Shown piece after piece: positions 17,787-26,284 of a DNA stretch of 49,114 bases (position 1 is its first letter; each line of letters starts with the position of its first letter). The DNA lies in contig JAUVQZ010000001.1 in the NCBI GenBank assembly GCA_030597865.1, positions 1-49,114 on the forward strand, written 5' to 3'. Under the pieces are notes generated by a model. It searched no databases and had not been told where the DNA came from. It saw only the letters and a list, made by a program, of their open reading frames with translations. The DNA is from Pseudomonadota bacterium (GTDB lineage: Bacteria > Desulfobacterota > Desulfobulbia > Desulfobulbales > SURF-16). The position numbers were made by a program, and so were the translations under genes.

Positions 17787-18470
17787 TTGAGTAAGGCAGC
17801 CGCAGTACAACAAATGTTTGACTCCATTGCCGGCCAGTATGACCTGATGAACAGGGTCATGCCCCTGGGCCAGGATCAACGCTGGCGCCGCTTTGTGGTG
17901 GAAAGGGCAGGGGATGCAGGGCAGGGCAGGGTGCTCGACCTGGCCACCGGCACCGGTGATATTGCCGCCCTTTACAAGGCCTCCCATCCGCAAGCCACGG
18001 TTATTGGCGGCGATTTTTCCCAAAATATGCTGGCCGAGGCCCGTAGACGTTTTACTGACCGTGACATCTCATGGCAGGCCTGTGACGCCAATTTTCTGCC
18101 CTTTTCAGATGATTTCTTTGAGGCCGTGACCTTTGGCTATCTCCTGCGCAACGTCGATCATGCCCCCACTGTTCTTGATGAGGTGTACAGGGTGCTCAAG
18201 AAGGGCGGCCGCATTGTCTGTCTTGATACAACACCGCCCCGCAAAAATATTCTCTACCCCTTTATCCGGGGCTATTTACGCTGGGGGATCCCCCTCATGG
18301 GGAGAATGATTGCCAGTGACGAGGCGGCCTATGCCTATCTCACCGGATCCACCATGGACTTTTACAGGGCAGAGGGTCTGGCCGCCGCCTTCCGGGATGC
18401 CGGTTTCCAGGGGGTGGGGTTTAAAAAATTTATGATGGGCACCATTGCCGTCCATTGGGGAGAAAAATAA
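17787..18470 (+). CDS. ubiE/menG: Demethylmenaquinone / ubiquinone C-methyltransferase
   Basis: A 227-residue SAM-dependent methyltransferase for the last step of (mena)quinone synthesis. Family motifs are VQQMFDSIAGQYDLMNRVMP at 7-26, GQDQRWRR, the SAM loop VLDLATGTGDIA at 49-60, DANFLPFSDDFFEAVTFGYLLRNV and LKKGGRIVCLDTTPP. The start is TTG at 17787, with AGGACAGGGA upstream; the frame has no ATG nearby. In an anaerobe of this type the substrate is most likely demethylmenaquinone. It follows parC by 101 bp. It converges on the cyclophilin gene across a hairpin-rich spacer. Confidence 0.93.
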   Translation: MSKAAAVQQMFDSIAGQYDLMNRVMPLGQDQRWRRFVVERAGDAGQGRVLDLATGTGDIAALYKASHPQATVIGGDFSQNMLAEARRRFTDRDISWQACDANFLPFSDDFFEAVTFGYLLRNVDHAPTVLDEVYRVLKKGGRIVCLDTTPPRKNILYPFIRGYLRWGIPLMGRMIASDEAAYAYLTGSTMDFYRAEGLAAAFRDAGFQGVGFKKFMMGTIAVHWGEK

Positions 18471-18569
18471 GTGACAAGAGGTAAGAAGTAAGAAGTTGAG
18501 AAATAAGTAGAGGGAAAGGTTCTCAATTAAGAAAACCACCTTGTTGACAACTTCTTATTTCTCATATTC
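18471..18569. repeat. Purine-rich repeated spacer with 11-bp inverted repeat; possible bidirectional terminator
   Basis: TGAGAAATAAG at 18497-18507 is repeated in inverted form as CTTATTTCTCA at 18554-18564. Variants of AAGAAGTTGA and GAGAAATAAG recur several times on both strands and continue into the 3' end of the cyclophilin gene, where they encode its KKLKK tail. It lies between two converging genes. It may act as a weak terminator or be a member of a dispersed repeat family. Confidence 0.5.
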
Positions 18570-19160
18570 TCATTTCTTCAACTTCTTCTCTTCATACATC
18601 TTGAGAATAAGCACATCCTCATGGGGCACATCGCCAAACATTCCCCTTTGGCCCCGGGGCACCGCAACAATGGCGTCTGCCACATCCATGCCCTCAACCA
18701 CCTCTGCAAATACCGCATAGCCATATTCATTCATCCGCATGGAGCGATGATCCAGGGATCTATTGTCGTTGACATTGAAAAAGAACTTGCCGTTGGCACT
18801 GTTGATGTCCTGGGTGCGGGCCATGGACAGGGTGCCCCTCTTATTTTTTAAGCCGTTATGGGCCTCATTCATGATGGGTGCCCGTGGGGCCCTTTTTTTC
18901 AGGCCCGGCTCAAAGCCACCGCCCTGAATCATAAAGCCGGGAATAACGCGGTGGAAGATAAGGCCGTTGAAATAGCCATCACGGACATAGGTGCGGAAGT
19001 TGTTGCAGGTGACAGGGGCCTTGTCATCAAACAGGGCAAGGACCATTTTGCCCATGCTGGTTTCCATGATGATACGTGCCTTTTCCGCCCCTGCTGCATG
19101 GACGGATGTTGCGCCCAGGGAAAAAACGAGCAGGAGCATGCAGATGATTTTTTTTCGCAT
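18570..19160 (-). CDS. ppiA: Periplasmic cyclophilin-type peptidyl-prolyl isomerase
   Basis: A 196-residue protein from the ATG at 19160, preceded by AAAGAGG about 9 nt upstream; a six-codon longer frame lacks a site. A signal peptide spans about 1-22 (MRKKIICMLLLVFSLGATSVHA). The cyclophilin core follows: METSMGKMVLALFDDKAPVTCNNF, GLIFHRVIPGFMIQGG, GTLSMAR and INSANGKFFFNVNDNRSLD, including the catalytic FHRVIPGFMIQGG loop. The Trp of human cyclophilin A is replaced, as is usual in bacterial forms. It speeds folding of exported proteins. The last codons (KKLKK) fall within the repeated purine-rich sequence. Confidence 0.93.
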   Translation of the reverse strand: MRKKIICMLLLVFSLGATSVHAAGAEKARIIMETSMGKMVLALFDDKAPVTCNNFRTYVRDGYFNGLIFHRVIPGFMIQGGGFEPGLKKRAPRAPIMNEAHNGLKNKRGTLSMARTQDINSANGKFFFNVNDNRSLDHRSMRMNEYGYAVFAEVVEGMDVADAIVAVPRGQRGMFGDVPHEDVLILKMYEEKKLKK

Positions 19161-19444
19161 AATAAAGCCTCTTTGCACTGTTAAAATTTGTTACGCATTG
19201 ACAGATGATGCCCCCGTCAAAAGTCCCTGGCACCAAAACCATGTGACGTTAAAGCCGAATTAAGGGTCCGCCTCCATGGGGCTTATACCCCTGTGGGATA
19301 AATCAGTAAGATAGCCACTGTGCCGGTGGTCGTACCGATTTTTTTTGCGAGGCCATCAAAAATGGTGTAAAAATACCATGTTTTGATATAATTTTCCCAT
19401 GAAACAATTTTTACTGTACCTGTTTTTTTGATTTACAATCAGCC
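19161..19444. promoter_or_regulatory. Divergent promoter region with extended -10 for the Bax-like gene
   Basis: 284 bp between divergent starts. TGATATAAT at 19384-19392 is an extended -10 element (TGn plus TATAAT) about 50 bp before the start at 19445; no clear -35 is visible. Nothing else in the region is interpretable. Confidence 0.4.
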
Positions 19445-20494
19445 ATGCATAAACCCATTGATGTAAACTCAGCGCGTATGCCCCAAGGCCCTTATTCTGA
19501 AACAATCGTCTTTGCCCAGGGGATATTCAGGACCAGCTCCATTGTTTCGGCGTGCTGTGTTCTTCTGCTCTCTTTTCTGATCCCCCAGCGGGATACCGTT
19601 TCCGAGGCAAAGGTTGCAGAACCCCCGGAGACCCTTATTGTCAAGGCTGATGAGGTGAATGTCCCCAGGTACACAGTGCCTGTCTACGCCCCATCATCCT
19701 CCGTGGATCTCCAGCAAACCCTTAAGAAATATGGGCTCTGGTCCATAGAAAACAACTCAACCATTGAACCGGTCCTGTTCAGCTCCTTTCCCGACAATCT
19801 CCACACCGTGTCCATAGCTGACAAAAAGACAATATTCCTCCATGGCCTCCTGCCCATTGCCCTCTATGCCAACCAGCTGGTTGAGGGTGAACGGCTGCGT
19901 CTTTTTGAGCTTCTGGCCATGTCTGGATCCCTGCCTGGAGATTTCGCCCTGGCAAAAATACCCGAGGGCTGGCAAAAGATTCTGGCCCATGATGATAAGG
20001 GCTGGCTCCTTGATTTGGGCAGGCGCTATAAGGCTGAAACGATCTCACAGCTCAAGGAAAGGGTGAGGTCTGTGCCGGTAAGCCTTATTCTGGCCCAAAG
20101 TGCCCTGGAGTCATCCTGGGGAACATCCCGTTTTGCCATGGAGGGTAACAACCTCTTTGGCATCCGCACCTGGGGCAAAAAGGGCCTTGTCCCTGAGGGG
20201 AGGGATAGGGGCAGCACCTTTCTGGTGGCAAGATATGATACCATTCTTGATTCCGTCAACGCATATATTAGCACCTTAAACAGCCATCATCTCTATGTGA
20301 AGTTCAGAACATTGCGCCTGGAGAGCCAGGACCCCGAGGTGCTCAGCGGAGGGTTGCTTTTTTATTCTGAAAAGAGAGAGAGTTACATCACAAAGGTTAA
20401 TCGGATTATCCGTTATAATCGCCTTAAACGTTTTGATACCCTGCACCTGGCTCGCTACGATGACGGCTTTGCACCCAACATGGCGGTCAATTAA
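19445..20494 (+). CDS. Bax-like membrane-anchored glucosaminidase-domain protein
   Basis: A 349-residue protein with an N-terminal membrane segment at about 29-47 and a C-terminal glucosaminidase/lysozyme-like domain at about 205-330. The signature is PVSLILAQSALESSWGTSRF at 211-230, where E222 is the expected catalytic glutamate, followed by GNNLFGIRTWG and later SYITKVNRIIRYN. This matches E. coli Bax (COG2992), a peptidoglycan hydrolase-type protein of poorly known role. The region between (85-190) has no recognised domain. The start is ATG at 19445; the ribosome site is weak. The gene is followed after 145 bp by the polysaccharide deacetylase, another envelope polysaccharide enzyme. Confidence 0.85.
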   Translation: MHKPIDVNSARMPQGPYSETIVFAQGIFRTSSIVSACCVLLLSFLIPQRDTVSEAKVAEPPETLIVKADEVNVPRYTVPVYAPSSSVDLQQTLKKYGLWSIENNSTIEPVLFSSFPDNLHTVSIADKKTIFLHGLLPIALYANQLVEGERLRLFELLAMSGSLPGDFALAKIPEGWQKILAHDDKGWLLDLGRRYKAETISQLKERVRSVPVSLILAQSALESSWGTSRFAMEGNNLFGIRTWGKKGLVPEGRDRGSTFLVARYDTILDSVNAYISTLNSHHLYVKFRTLRLESQDPEVLSGGLLFYSEKRESYITKVNRIIRYNRLKRFDTLHLARYDDGFAPNMAVN

Positions 20495-20639
20495 ATCTGT
20501 GGTTATATTCTGCAAATCCCCCCGGTTGCCTTTCTTTTTTTTTAACCATATGCCGTCCTGCCTGCTGAACAGGGAAAAAGAGCTCCCTTGCCCCCTTTCA
20601 AGCCTTTTGTTCCCGCATGATCCATAACCGAGGTCTTCC

Positions 20640-21707
20640 ATGTTGAAGAAAAACACCTTCCTTGCCCTCTGCCTGCTTCTTCTGGCCCTGTCTCCAGGCC
20701 TCTGCCTTGCAGGCAATAATGCAACCATTTTGACCTACCACCGTTTTGGGGACGACCGTTATCCGACCACCAATATCAGCTCAGAGGCCTTTGCCGAGCA
20801 GATGGCTTTTTTACGTGACAATGGCTACACCGTGATCCCCCTTGCAGACCTTGTCTCCCTCCTGAAAAAAAAGGAGCAGATACCTGCCAAGACCGTTGTT
20901 ATCACCATTGACGACGCCTATGCCACCGTCTATGAAAATGCCTGGCCCATCCTCAAGAAACATGGCTACCCCTTTACGGTCTTTGTCTATACCCAGGGAG
21001 TTGATCAAAATTACGGGGACTATATGAACTGGAGCCAGCTCCGTGAGCTTAAGGGGCAGGGCGTTGATCTCCAGGACCATAGCTATGGTCATAAACACCT
21101 GGCGTTCAGGCCGGAGAGTATGGATAAACTGGGCTACAGGGCCTGGGTCAGTGGCGACCTGGTGAAATCCATGGCCCTCTTTTCCCGGGAGCTGGGCGAT
21201 ACGCCCCGTTTCTTTGCCCACCCATATGGCGAGTATAACCAGATCATTATTAATGAGGCCAAAGACCTGGGTTATGAGGCGGTCTTTACCCAGGATCCCG
21301 GCGCTGTCGGTTCCCATTCTGACCTCTACTCTCTGCCCAGGCAGCCCATTCTTGGTGATGAATGGGCCTCCATGGCCCATTTTGAGAAGATTTTGAGGGT
21401 GGCGGATTTCCCGGTAACCGATCTCACTCCCTATCCCCAGCAATTGGCAGACGCCATGGTAACCAGGTTCCAGGTCCGGATGATTAATCCCGAGGATTAT
21501 ATCCCCGGCAGTTTCGGTTTCTGGGTAAGCGGCTTGGGCTGGCATCAGGGCCAGAGGGAGGGGGACATCCTCTACTTCACAACAGACAAGCCCCTCCAGC
21601 GCCCAATAAGCAGGGTCGTTGTCAGCGGTCGTGAGGCCAAAAGCAGGAAGCTTGCCACCCGAACCTGGATGCTCATCCATCCCAATGGTGATGGGGCAGG
21701 AAGATAA
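20640..21707 (+). CDS. Exported polysaccharide deacetylase (NodB/CE4 family)
   Basis: A 355-residue protein with a signal peptide at 1-24 (LALCLLLLALSPGLCLAG). The NodB fold starts with ATILTYHRFG and contains the metal motifs TIDDAY (catalytic and metal Asp) near 95-100 and DHSYGHKHL (HxxxH-type ligands) near 148-156. Later, RFFAHPYGEYN supplies the usual RxPYG-like motif and VFTQDPG follows. The substrate is probably N-acetylhexosamine polymer at the cell surface; the C-terminal 100 residues form a separate beta-type segment without a known name. It lies 4 bp upstream of the small membrane protein and is probably cotranscribed with it. Confidence 0.9.
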   Translation: MLKKNTFLALCLLLLALSPGLCLAGNNATILTYHRFGDDRYPTTNISSEAFAEQMAFLRDNGYTVIPLADLVSLLKKKEQIPAKTVVITIDDAYATVYENAWPILKKHGYPFTVFVYTQGVDQNYGDYMNWSQLRELKGQGVDLQDHSYGHKHLAFRPESMDKLGYRAWVSGDLVKSMALFSRELGDTPRFFAHPYGEYNQIIINEAKDLGYEAVFTQDPGAVGSHSDLYSLPRQPILGDEWASMAHFEKILRVADFPVTDLTPYPQQLADAMVTRFQVRMINPEDYIPGSFGFWVSGLGWHQGQREGDILYFTTDKPLQRPISRVVVSGREAKSRKLATRTWMLIHPNGDGAGR

Positions 21708-21710
21708 GCA

Positions 21711-21941
21711 ATGCGTGATTTTATTATGCGGTTGGATTGGCCCCTGCTTATCATCCTTTGTCTGACCTTGGGCTTGGCCCCCTTTACCCCTCCCCATATT
21801 GTTGAGAAACTACAGATGCTGAGCCAGGAAACCCTAAAGAGACCCCTGGACTGGTTTGACCTCTTTTTTCACGGCATCCCCTGGCTGCTTCTGGCAACAA
21901 AGGCGATCTACGCCATCCGCACCCTTTATTTGCCGAAATGA
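21711..21941 (+). CDS. Conserved small membrane protein (often mislabelled RND transporter)
   Basis: A 76-residue protein with two hydrophobic segments, about 8-26 (WPLLIILCLTLGLAPF) and about 50-70 (FFHGIPWLLLATKAIYAI). They are joined by HIVEKLQMLSQETLKRPLDWFD. The pattern LGLAPF-PPHxVEKLxML, then FDLxxHGxPW, is one I recognise from a small conserved family whose role is unknown. It starts 3 bp after the deacetylase stop and its last 16 bp overlap the 3' end of the converging molybdopterin-binding gene. Its function is not known. Confidence 0.75.
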   Translation: MRDFIMRLDWPLLIILCLTLGLAPFTPPHIVEKLQMLSQETLKRPLDWFDLFFHGIPWLLLATKAIYAIRTLYLPK

Positions 21942-22975
21942 CAGATGGGGTAGGTACATTTCTTACAGACACTGCACAGGCCGCCATGGCCCAATAAGGC
22001 AAGGTCAGCACGGCTGATTTTTTCGCCGGCAAGAACCCTGGGCAGGACAAGATCAAAAACCGTAATGCGATGGAACATGCCACAGGCCGGCAACCCCATA
22101 ATGGGCATGCCATTAATGTTTCCTACCAGGAACATGGCCCCGGGCAGCACCGGGGTGCCATAGACGATATCTGTGGCGCCGGCTGCGGCGATGGCCATCC
22201 TGGTAACATCATCCGGATCCACGGACATGCCGCCACTGGTGATGATTAAGTCGGCACCGGCATCAATGCAGCCCTTAATTTCCGAGGCAATCCTGTCGAT
22301 ATCATCAGGCGCAAAGGCGACCTTAACAACAGACGAGCCCAGTTCTGCAAGTTTTTCACGAAGCACTGGTTCAAAGGCATCCTTAATCCTGCCGTAAAAA
22401 ACCTCATTACCCGTAATGATCAGACCGGCCTGGGCCTTGCGCAGGGCCTTGACGCGGAAGATACCCCCAGCCGGACAGAGGGCTGCGGCCTGGTCAACAA
22501 TATCCTTTTTCGAGGTGAGGGGAATCAGCCGGGTGGCAGCCACCTGGGTCCCTTTCTTGACCGGGGTGTTGTTATGCAGGGATGCGCACATCACCTCACC
22601 GAGCATGTTGAATGCATAGAGGTCTTCAACCTGTACCTTAAGTATACCGTCAAATTCAGCAACCAGGCTCAGTTTACCTTCGGTGGGCTCACCGCTCACC
22701 ACAACACCCGAACCGGCAAGGGCCCTGGCCATAATTTCGGCGGCATCATTCTCATGGATCTCATCATCATCCAGGGAAAGCACGTAAATATTATCCTTGC
22801 CAAGGCGTTTGAGATGTTCCACATCCTCGCTGCGAATGATATGACCCTTTTTAAAGGCCGCCCCCTTAAAGGAGTCTTTCTCGTCAACCTCCTGGTCCAA
22901 GGGACGAATTTCTGTGACGTCATGGGGAAGGACCATGCCGATGGCCTGTTCAACGGGGACTGTTTTCGATGCCAT
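21926..22975 (-). CDS. MoeA/MogA-like molybdopterin-binding protein with C-terminal cysteine cluster
   Basis: A 349-residue protein. About 165-325 is a MoCF_biosynth domain (GLIITGNEVFYGRI, GADLIITSGGMSVDPDDVT, GTPVLPGAMFLVGNINGMPIMGLPACGMF). The N-terminal half (VEQAIGMVLPHDVTEI) resembles MoeA domain I. The last 20 residues contain CSVCKKCTYPIC, four cysteines that could bind a metal or Fe-S centre. Similar proteins occur in other sulfate reducers; they are distinct from MoeA proper and may handle molybdopterin for particular enzymes. A ribosome site AAGAGA precedes the ATG at 22975. No other molybdenum gene is in the window. Confidence 0.85.
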   Translation of the reverse strand: MASKTVPVEQAIGMVLPHDVTEIRPLDQEVDEKDSFKGAAFKKGHIIRSEDVEHLKRLGKDNIYVLSLDDDEIHENDAAEIMARALAGSGVVVSGEPTEGKLSLVAEFDGILKVQVEDLYAFNMLGEVMCASLHNNTPVKKGTQVAATRLIPLTSKKDIVDQAAALCPAGGIFRVKALRKAQAGLIITGNEVFYGRIKDAFEPVLREKLAELGSSVVKVAFAPDDIDRIASEIKGCIDAGADLIITSGGMSVDPDDVTRMAIAAAGATDIVYGTPVLPGAMFLVGNINGMPIMGLPACGMFHRITVFDLVLPRVLAGEKISRADLALLGHGGLCSVCKKCTYPICHFGK

Positions 22976-23092
22976 AATAATCTCTTAATTTTTTTTGGTT
23001 TTTTTATGTGCTGTGGGCCAATAAGGAGAGCTGATATCATCTCTAAAACCGGGAAATAATTATACTAAGCACGGTGCTAAAAGGCTAGTATA

Positions 23093-23139
23093 TTGACAAA
23101 GGTCTAAAATGAGATAGAGTGACGTCGCCCTGTAGCGAC
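23093..23139 (+). promoter_or_regulatory. Sigma-70-type promoter and short leader hairpin for the Na+ transporter gene
   Basis: TTGACA at 23093-23098, a 16-bp spacer and TAGAGT at 23115-23120 form a good -35/-10 pair about 80 bp upstream of the ATG at 23199. The start of the message would carry a small hairpin, GTCGC and GCGAC at 23124-23128 and 23135-23139. Confidence 0.5.
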
Positions 23140-23198
23140 CTAAAAACCTATTTCATTCCTTTAGGAATTTCGAGGGTAAAAAAACAGAGGGGGAGTTC

Positions 23199-24755
23199 AT
23201 GAGCAATACCAGGGGAAACTGGCAGTCAAATCTTGGTTTTCTGCTGGCTGCCATAGGCTCGGCCATTGGTCTTGGCAATGTCTGGCGTTTTAGCTATATG
23301 GCCCATGAGCATGGCGGTGGCGCCTTCCTGGTACCATACCTTGTTGCCCTGCTTTTGGCCGGTTTGCCCATTATGCTTGTGGAGTATGGCGTCGGCCATC
23401 TCGAAAAGGCCTCTTCACCCTTAAGCTTCCGGCGTATCGGTAACCACTATGAATGGTTGGGGTGGTGGATGCCGGTGGTGGCCATGTTTGGCATCATGCT
23501 CTATTACGCAGTTATTATCGGCTGGTGTGTCAACTATTTTTTCCTCTCTGCCTCCCTGGGCTGGGGCCTTGATCCGCAAAGCTTCTTTTTTAACGATTTC
23601 CTTAAAATTACCGATTCCGCCGACAACCTCGGCACCTTCAGGATGCCCATCCTCCTGGCCACCGCCTTTGTCTGGTTCCTATGTTGGCTTATCTGTTTTC
23701 GTGATGTCAGCCACGGCATTGAACGGGCCAGTAAAGTCTTTATGCCCACCCTGTTTGTCCTGACCCTGATCATGGTGGGCTGGACCCTCACCCTAGAGGG
23801 CGCCACTGATGCGGTACTCAATAATTATCTTTCTGCCGACTGGTCTCGAATCAATATCTTTGCCCATGACCCGGCCCTGCGCAGCCAGGCCATCAAGACA
23901 TGGGTGGCGGCCTTTGGTCAGATATTCTTTACCCTGTCCTTGGGTTTTGGCATCATGATTACCTATGCCAGCTACCTGCCGGAAAAGACCAATATCGGCC
24001 AAAACGCCCTCATTACCTGCGTGGTGAACTGCGCCTACTCCCTCATTGCCGGTCTTGCCGTCTTTGGTATTGTTGGCTTCATGGCCCAAAGCCAGGGTGT
24101 CCTCTTTGAGGATGCCATTAAAGGCGGACCACAGCTCGCCTTTGTCGTCTACCCCAAGGCGATTTCGTTATTGCCCAGCCTCAATGCCATCTTTGGCATG
24201 ATGTTCTTTTTAATTCTGGTCATTGCCGGCCTCACCTCCGGAGTGTCGTTGATTGAGGCCTTCACCTGTTCCTGTACGGATAAGTTTGACTGGCCCAGGA
24301 AAAAGGTGGTGACCGGGATCTGTGTTCTCGGTTTTATGGGCAGCCTGATCTTTACCACCCAGGGCGGTCTTTATGTGCTTGATATTGTCGATCATTTTAT
24401 AACAAACTATGGTCTTGTGGTGGGCGGTCTTGTGGAGTGTCTGCTGGTGGGCTGGGTACTTAAGACCGTGGTGCTGCGTAAACATTTTGCGAAATCGGGC
24501 AGTAAGATTCCGATCATTTGGGATATCTGTGTTAAATATATCACCCCGTCACTCTTAATCATCCTTGTCTATTTTGCCGTTAAGGTTGATAGTGCTGAAA
24601 ATTATGGCGGCTACTCATTTGACCAACTCCTGCTCTTTGGCGGCGGCGCGATGCTGGCCTGCCTTGCCTTGGCCCTGCTCCTTGCCCTTGCCCCCTGGGA
24701 TCCAGAGAGACTCAAGCGTCGCCATCAACCCGAGGAGGATGACCTCCTGGTCTAA
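23199..24755 (+). CDS. Sodium-dependent transporter, NSS/SNF family
   Basis: A 518-residue LeuT-fold secondary transporter with about 12 membrane helices. The N-terminal signature is NWQSNLGFLLAAIGSAIGLG and VWRFSYMAHEHGGGAFLVPY, the unwound first helix that binds Na+ and substrate. SIWEGVTSL-like residues are represented by VSLIEAFTCS later on. The family takes up amino acids or related compounds with Na+. The ribosome site GAGGGGGAG lies just before the ATG at 23199. A promoter is visible upstream. It is followed by an unknown gene after 9 bp, so it may head the operon that ends with lpxB; the substrate cannot be told. Confidence 0.93.
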   Translation: MSNTRGNWQSNLGFLLAAIGSAIGLGNVWRFSYMAHEHGGGAFLVPYLVALLLAGLPIMLVEYGVGHLEKASSPLSFRRIGNHYEWLGWWMPVVAMFGIMLYYAVIIGWCVNYFFLSASLGWGLDPQSFFFNDFLKITDSADNLGTFRMPILLATAFVWFLCWLICFRDVSHGIERASKVFMPTLFVLTLIMVGWTLTLEGATDAVLNNYLSADWSRINIFAHDPALRSQAIKTWVAAFGQIFFTLSLGFGIMITYASYLPEKTNIGQNALITCVVNCAYSLIAGLAVFGIVGFMAQSQGVLFEDAIKGGPQLAFVVYPKAISLLPSLNAIFGMMFFLILVIAGLTSGVSLIEAFTCSCTDKFDWPRKKVVTGICVLGFMGSLIFTTQGGLYVLDIVDHFITNYGLVVGGLVECLLVGWVLKTVVLRKHFAKSGSKIPIIWDICVKYITPSLLIILVYFAVKVDSAENYGGYSFDQLLLFGGGAMLACLALALLLALAPWDPERLKRRHQPEEDDLLV

Positions 24756-24764
24756 CCCCATATA

Positions 24765-25301
24765 ATGACTACATCTTCAGAGCATATCTTTCAGCCCCTT
24801 ATTGCTGGCCATGATTTTATCTCATCGAGATTGCTTTATTTTTTCGACAACGATGATTTTGCGGATACGGAGTTTGCGGTGAACGAGTTTGATGTCTTTG
24901 CCCTCTTTATAGCCACCATGGCCTTTTTGGACAACAGGTCGCCCACCGAGGATCTCGGTGTTGTTGTTGAAGATTTCCATGCCACCATGATTGACGCTAT
25001 TGTCCAGCGCATCCTGGCCGCCCAGCCTGAAGAGGTGACAGCGGAAAGGGAAAAAGCCCTGGCCAGCATGATAAAAAGAATCTTCGAAGAGCGCTTTCGC
25101 CATTATTTTCACATCTATAAAACAGATAGCGGTGAGGATGTTCAACATATGTACACCAGGCTCGCTGACGCCTTTCTTGAAAAAGCCATCAATGAACCTG
25201 GTCCCCCGGAAACACTTTCTCGCTTCACCTCCTTTATCGGTGAGGTGTTTAAAGAAACTGTTGTCTTACTCGAAAAAACTGAATCCCTTGCTGGTTGCTA
25301 A
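24765..25301 (+). CDS. Unknown cytoplasmic protein in the lpxB operon
   Basis: A 178-residue acidic, largely helical protein with no signal peptide or membrane segment. It is rich in Phe (FDNDDFADTEFAVNEFDVFALF, FEERFRHYFHIY) and has no motif I know. It sits between the Na+ transporter (9-bp gap) and the Gfo/Idh/MocA oxidoreductase (23-bp gap), all in one direction. The gene is clearly real, as the frame is long, codon use matches the neighbours and spacing is tight. I do not assign a function. Confidence 0.8.
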   Translation: MTTSSEHIFQPLIAGHDFISSRLLYFFDNDDFADTEFAVNEFDVFALFIATMAFLDNRSPTEDLGVVVEDFHATMIDAIVQRILAAQPEEVTAEREKALASMIKRIFEERFRHYFHIYKTDSGEDVQHMYTRLADAFLEKAINEPGPPETLSRFTSFIGEVFKETVVLLEKTESLAGC

Positions 25302-25324
25302 CCAGCCATAGCAATTATCATCCC

Positions 25325-26284
25325 ATGAAAAAGATCAAAGTAGGCGTTATAGGTGTCGGTTATCTGGGCAATTTTCACGCCCAAAAATATGCTGCCATGG
25401 ACCATGTTGAGCTTGTCGGTGTTTTTGATACCAGTATTGATCGGGCCCAGGAGATTGCCGCGGCCTGTCACACCAGGGCCTTTGCCGATTATCACGAGCT
25501 TATTGAACGTGCCCAGGCCGTGAGCATTGTTACACCCACCACCTTTCATCATGGGGTTGGTATGGAGTGTCTTGCTGCCGGGCTTGATGTCATGATGGAA
25601 AAACCGGTCACCGTCACCCTTGACGAGGCCGATCAGCTCATCGAACTTGCCAGCCGCCAGGGGTGTATCCTTCAGGTTGGTCATTTAGAACGTTTTAATC
25701 CGGGTATCATGGCCCTTGAGCATTATATTGACCACCCCCTCTATATTGAATCACAACGAATTCACCAGTTTAATCCCCGCGGCAATGACGTTGATGTTGT
25801 CCTGGATCTGATGATTCACGATATCGATATTATCCTCAGTATCGTCAAGTCACCCCTTAAGGCCATTCGGCCCCTGGGATCATCCATTGTCACCTCTTCA
25901 ACCGATGTGGCCACGGCCCAGCTCATCTTTGAGAATGGCTGTGTGGCAACGGTTTCAGCCAGCCGCATTGCCCAGAGTAATGTCCGGCAGCTCGTCATCC
26001 ACCAAAAGAAGAGTACCCTCATTGTTGATTACGGCAAAAAGGACATCACGGTGATTGAACGGAGCGGCGCCATGACCGCAGAGGGATATCCCGAGGAAGA
26101 GGCCACCCATCTCCCCTTTCCCGATCAAGGCGATGCCCTGAAGGCAGAACTCCTTCATTTTATTGATGCTGTCCAGACTCGACAACAACCAAAGGTGAGC
26201 GGCGTTGAGGGCAGGCAGGCCCTGGCCCTGGCCCTGCAACTCATCGACGAGATGAAAGAGCATCAGGTTACCCATAATTTATAA
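25325..26284 (+). CDS. Gfo/Idh/MocA-family NAD(P)-dependent oxidoreductase
   Basis: A 319-residue protein starting at the ATG at 25325; the longer frame begins at a TTG inside the upstream gene. The Rossmann fold is seen in KVGVIGVGYLGNFHAQKYA at about 4-22, the family EKP motif in MMEKPVTVTLDEA near 92-104, and the catalytic-domain text GHLERFNPG and DLMIHDIDI (with the histidine expected near the active site). The stop touches the lpxB start with no gap (TAA then ATG). In several Desulfobacterota a gene of this family sits beside lpxB. One related enzyme, GnnA, oxidises UDP-GlcNAc at C3 for 3-amino lipid A, so a lipid A or UDP-sugar role is a reasonable inference, though no GnnB-like aminotransferase is here. 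Confidence 0.9.
   Translation: MKKIKVGVIGVGYLGNFHAQKYAAMDHVELVGVFDTSIDRAQEIAAACHTRAFADYHELIERAQAVSIVTPTTFHHGVGMECLAAGLDVMMEKPVTVTLDEADQLIELASRQGCILQVGHLERFNPGIMALEHYIDHPLYIESQRIHQFNPRGNDVDVVLDLMIHDIDIILSIVKSPLKAIRPLGSSIVTSSTDVATAQLIFENGCVATVSASRIAQSNVRQLVIHQKKSTLIVDYGKKDITVIERSGAMTAEGYPEEEATHLPFPDQGDALKAELLHFIDAVQTRQQPKVSGVEGRQALALALQLIDEMKEHQVTHNL

Noticed and set aside
20811..21797. 328-codon minus-strand frame opposite the polysaccharide deacetylase
   Set aside because: The plus strand has a complete NodB protein with signal peptide and motifs; the antisense product has no recognisable domain.
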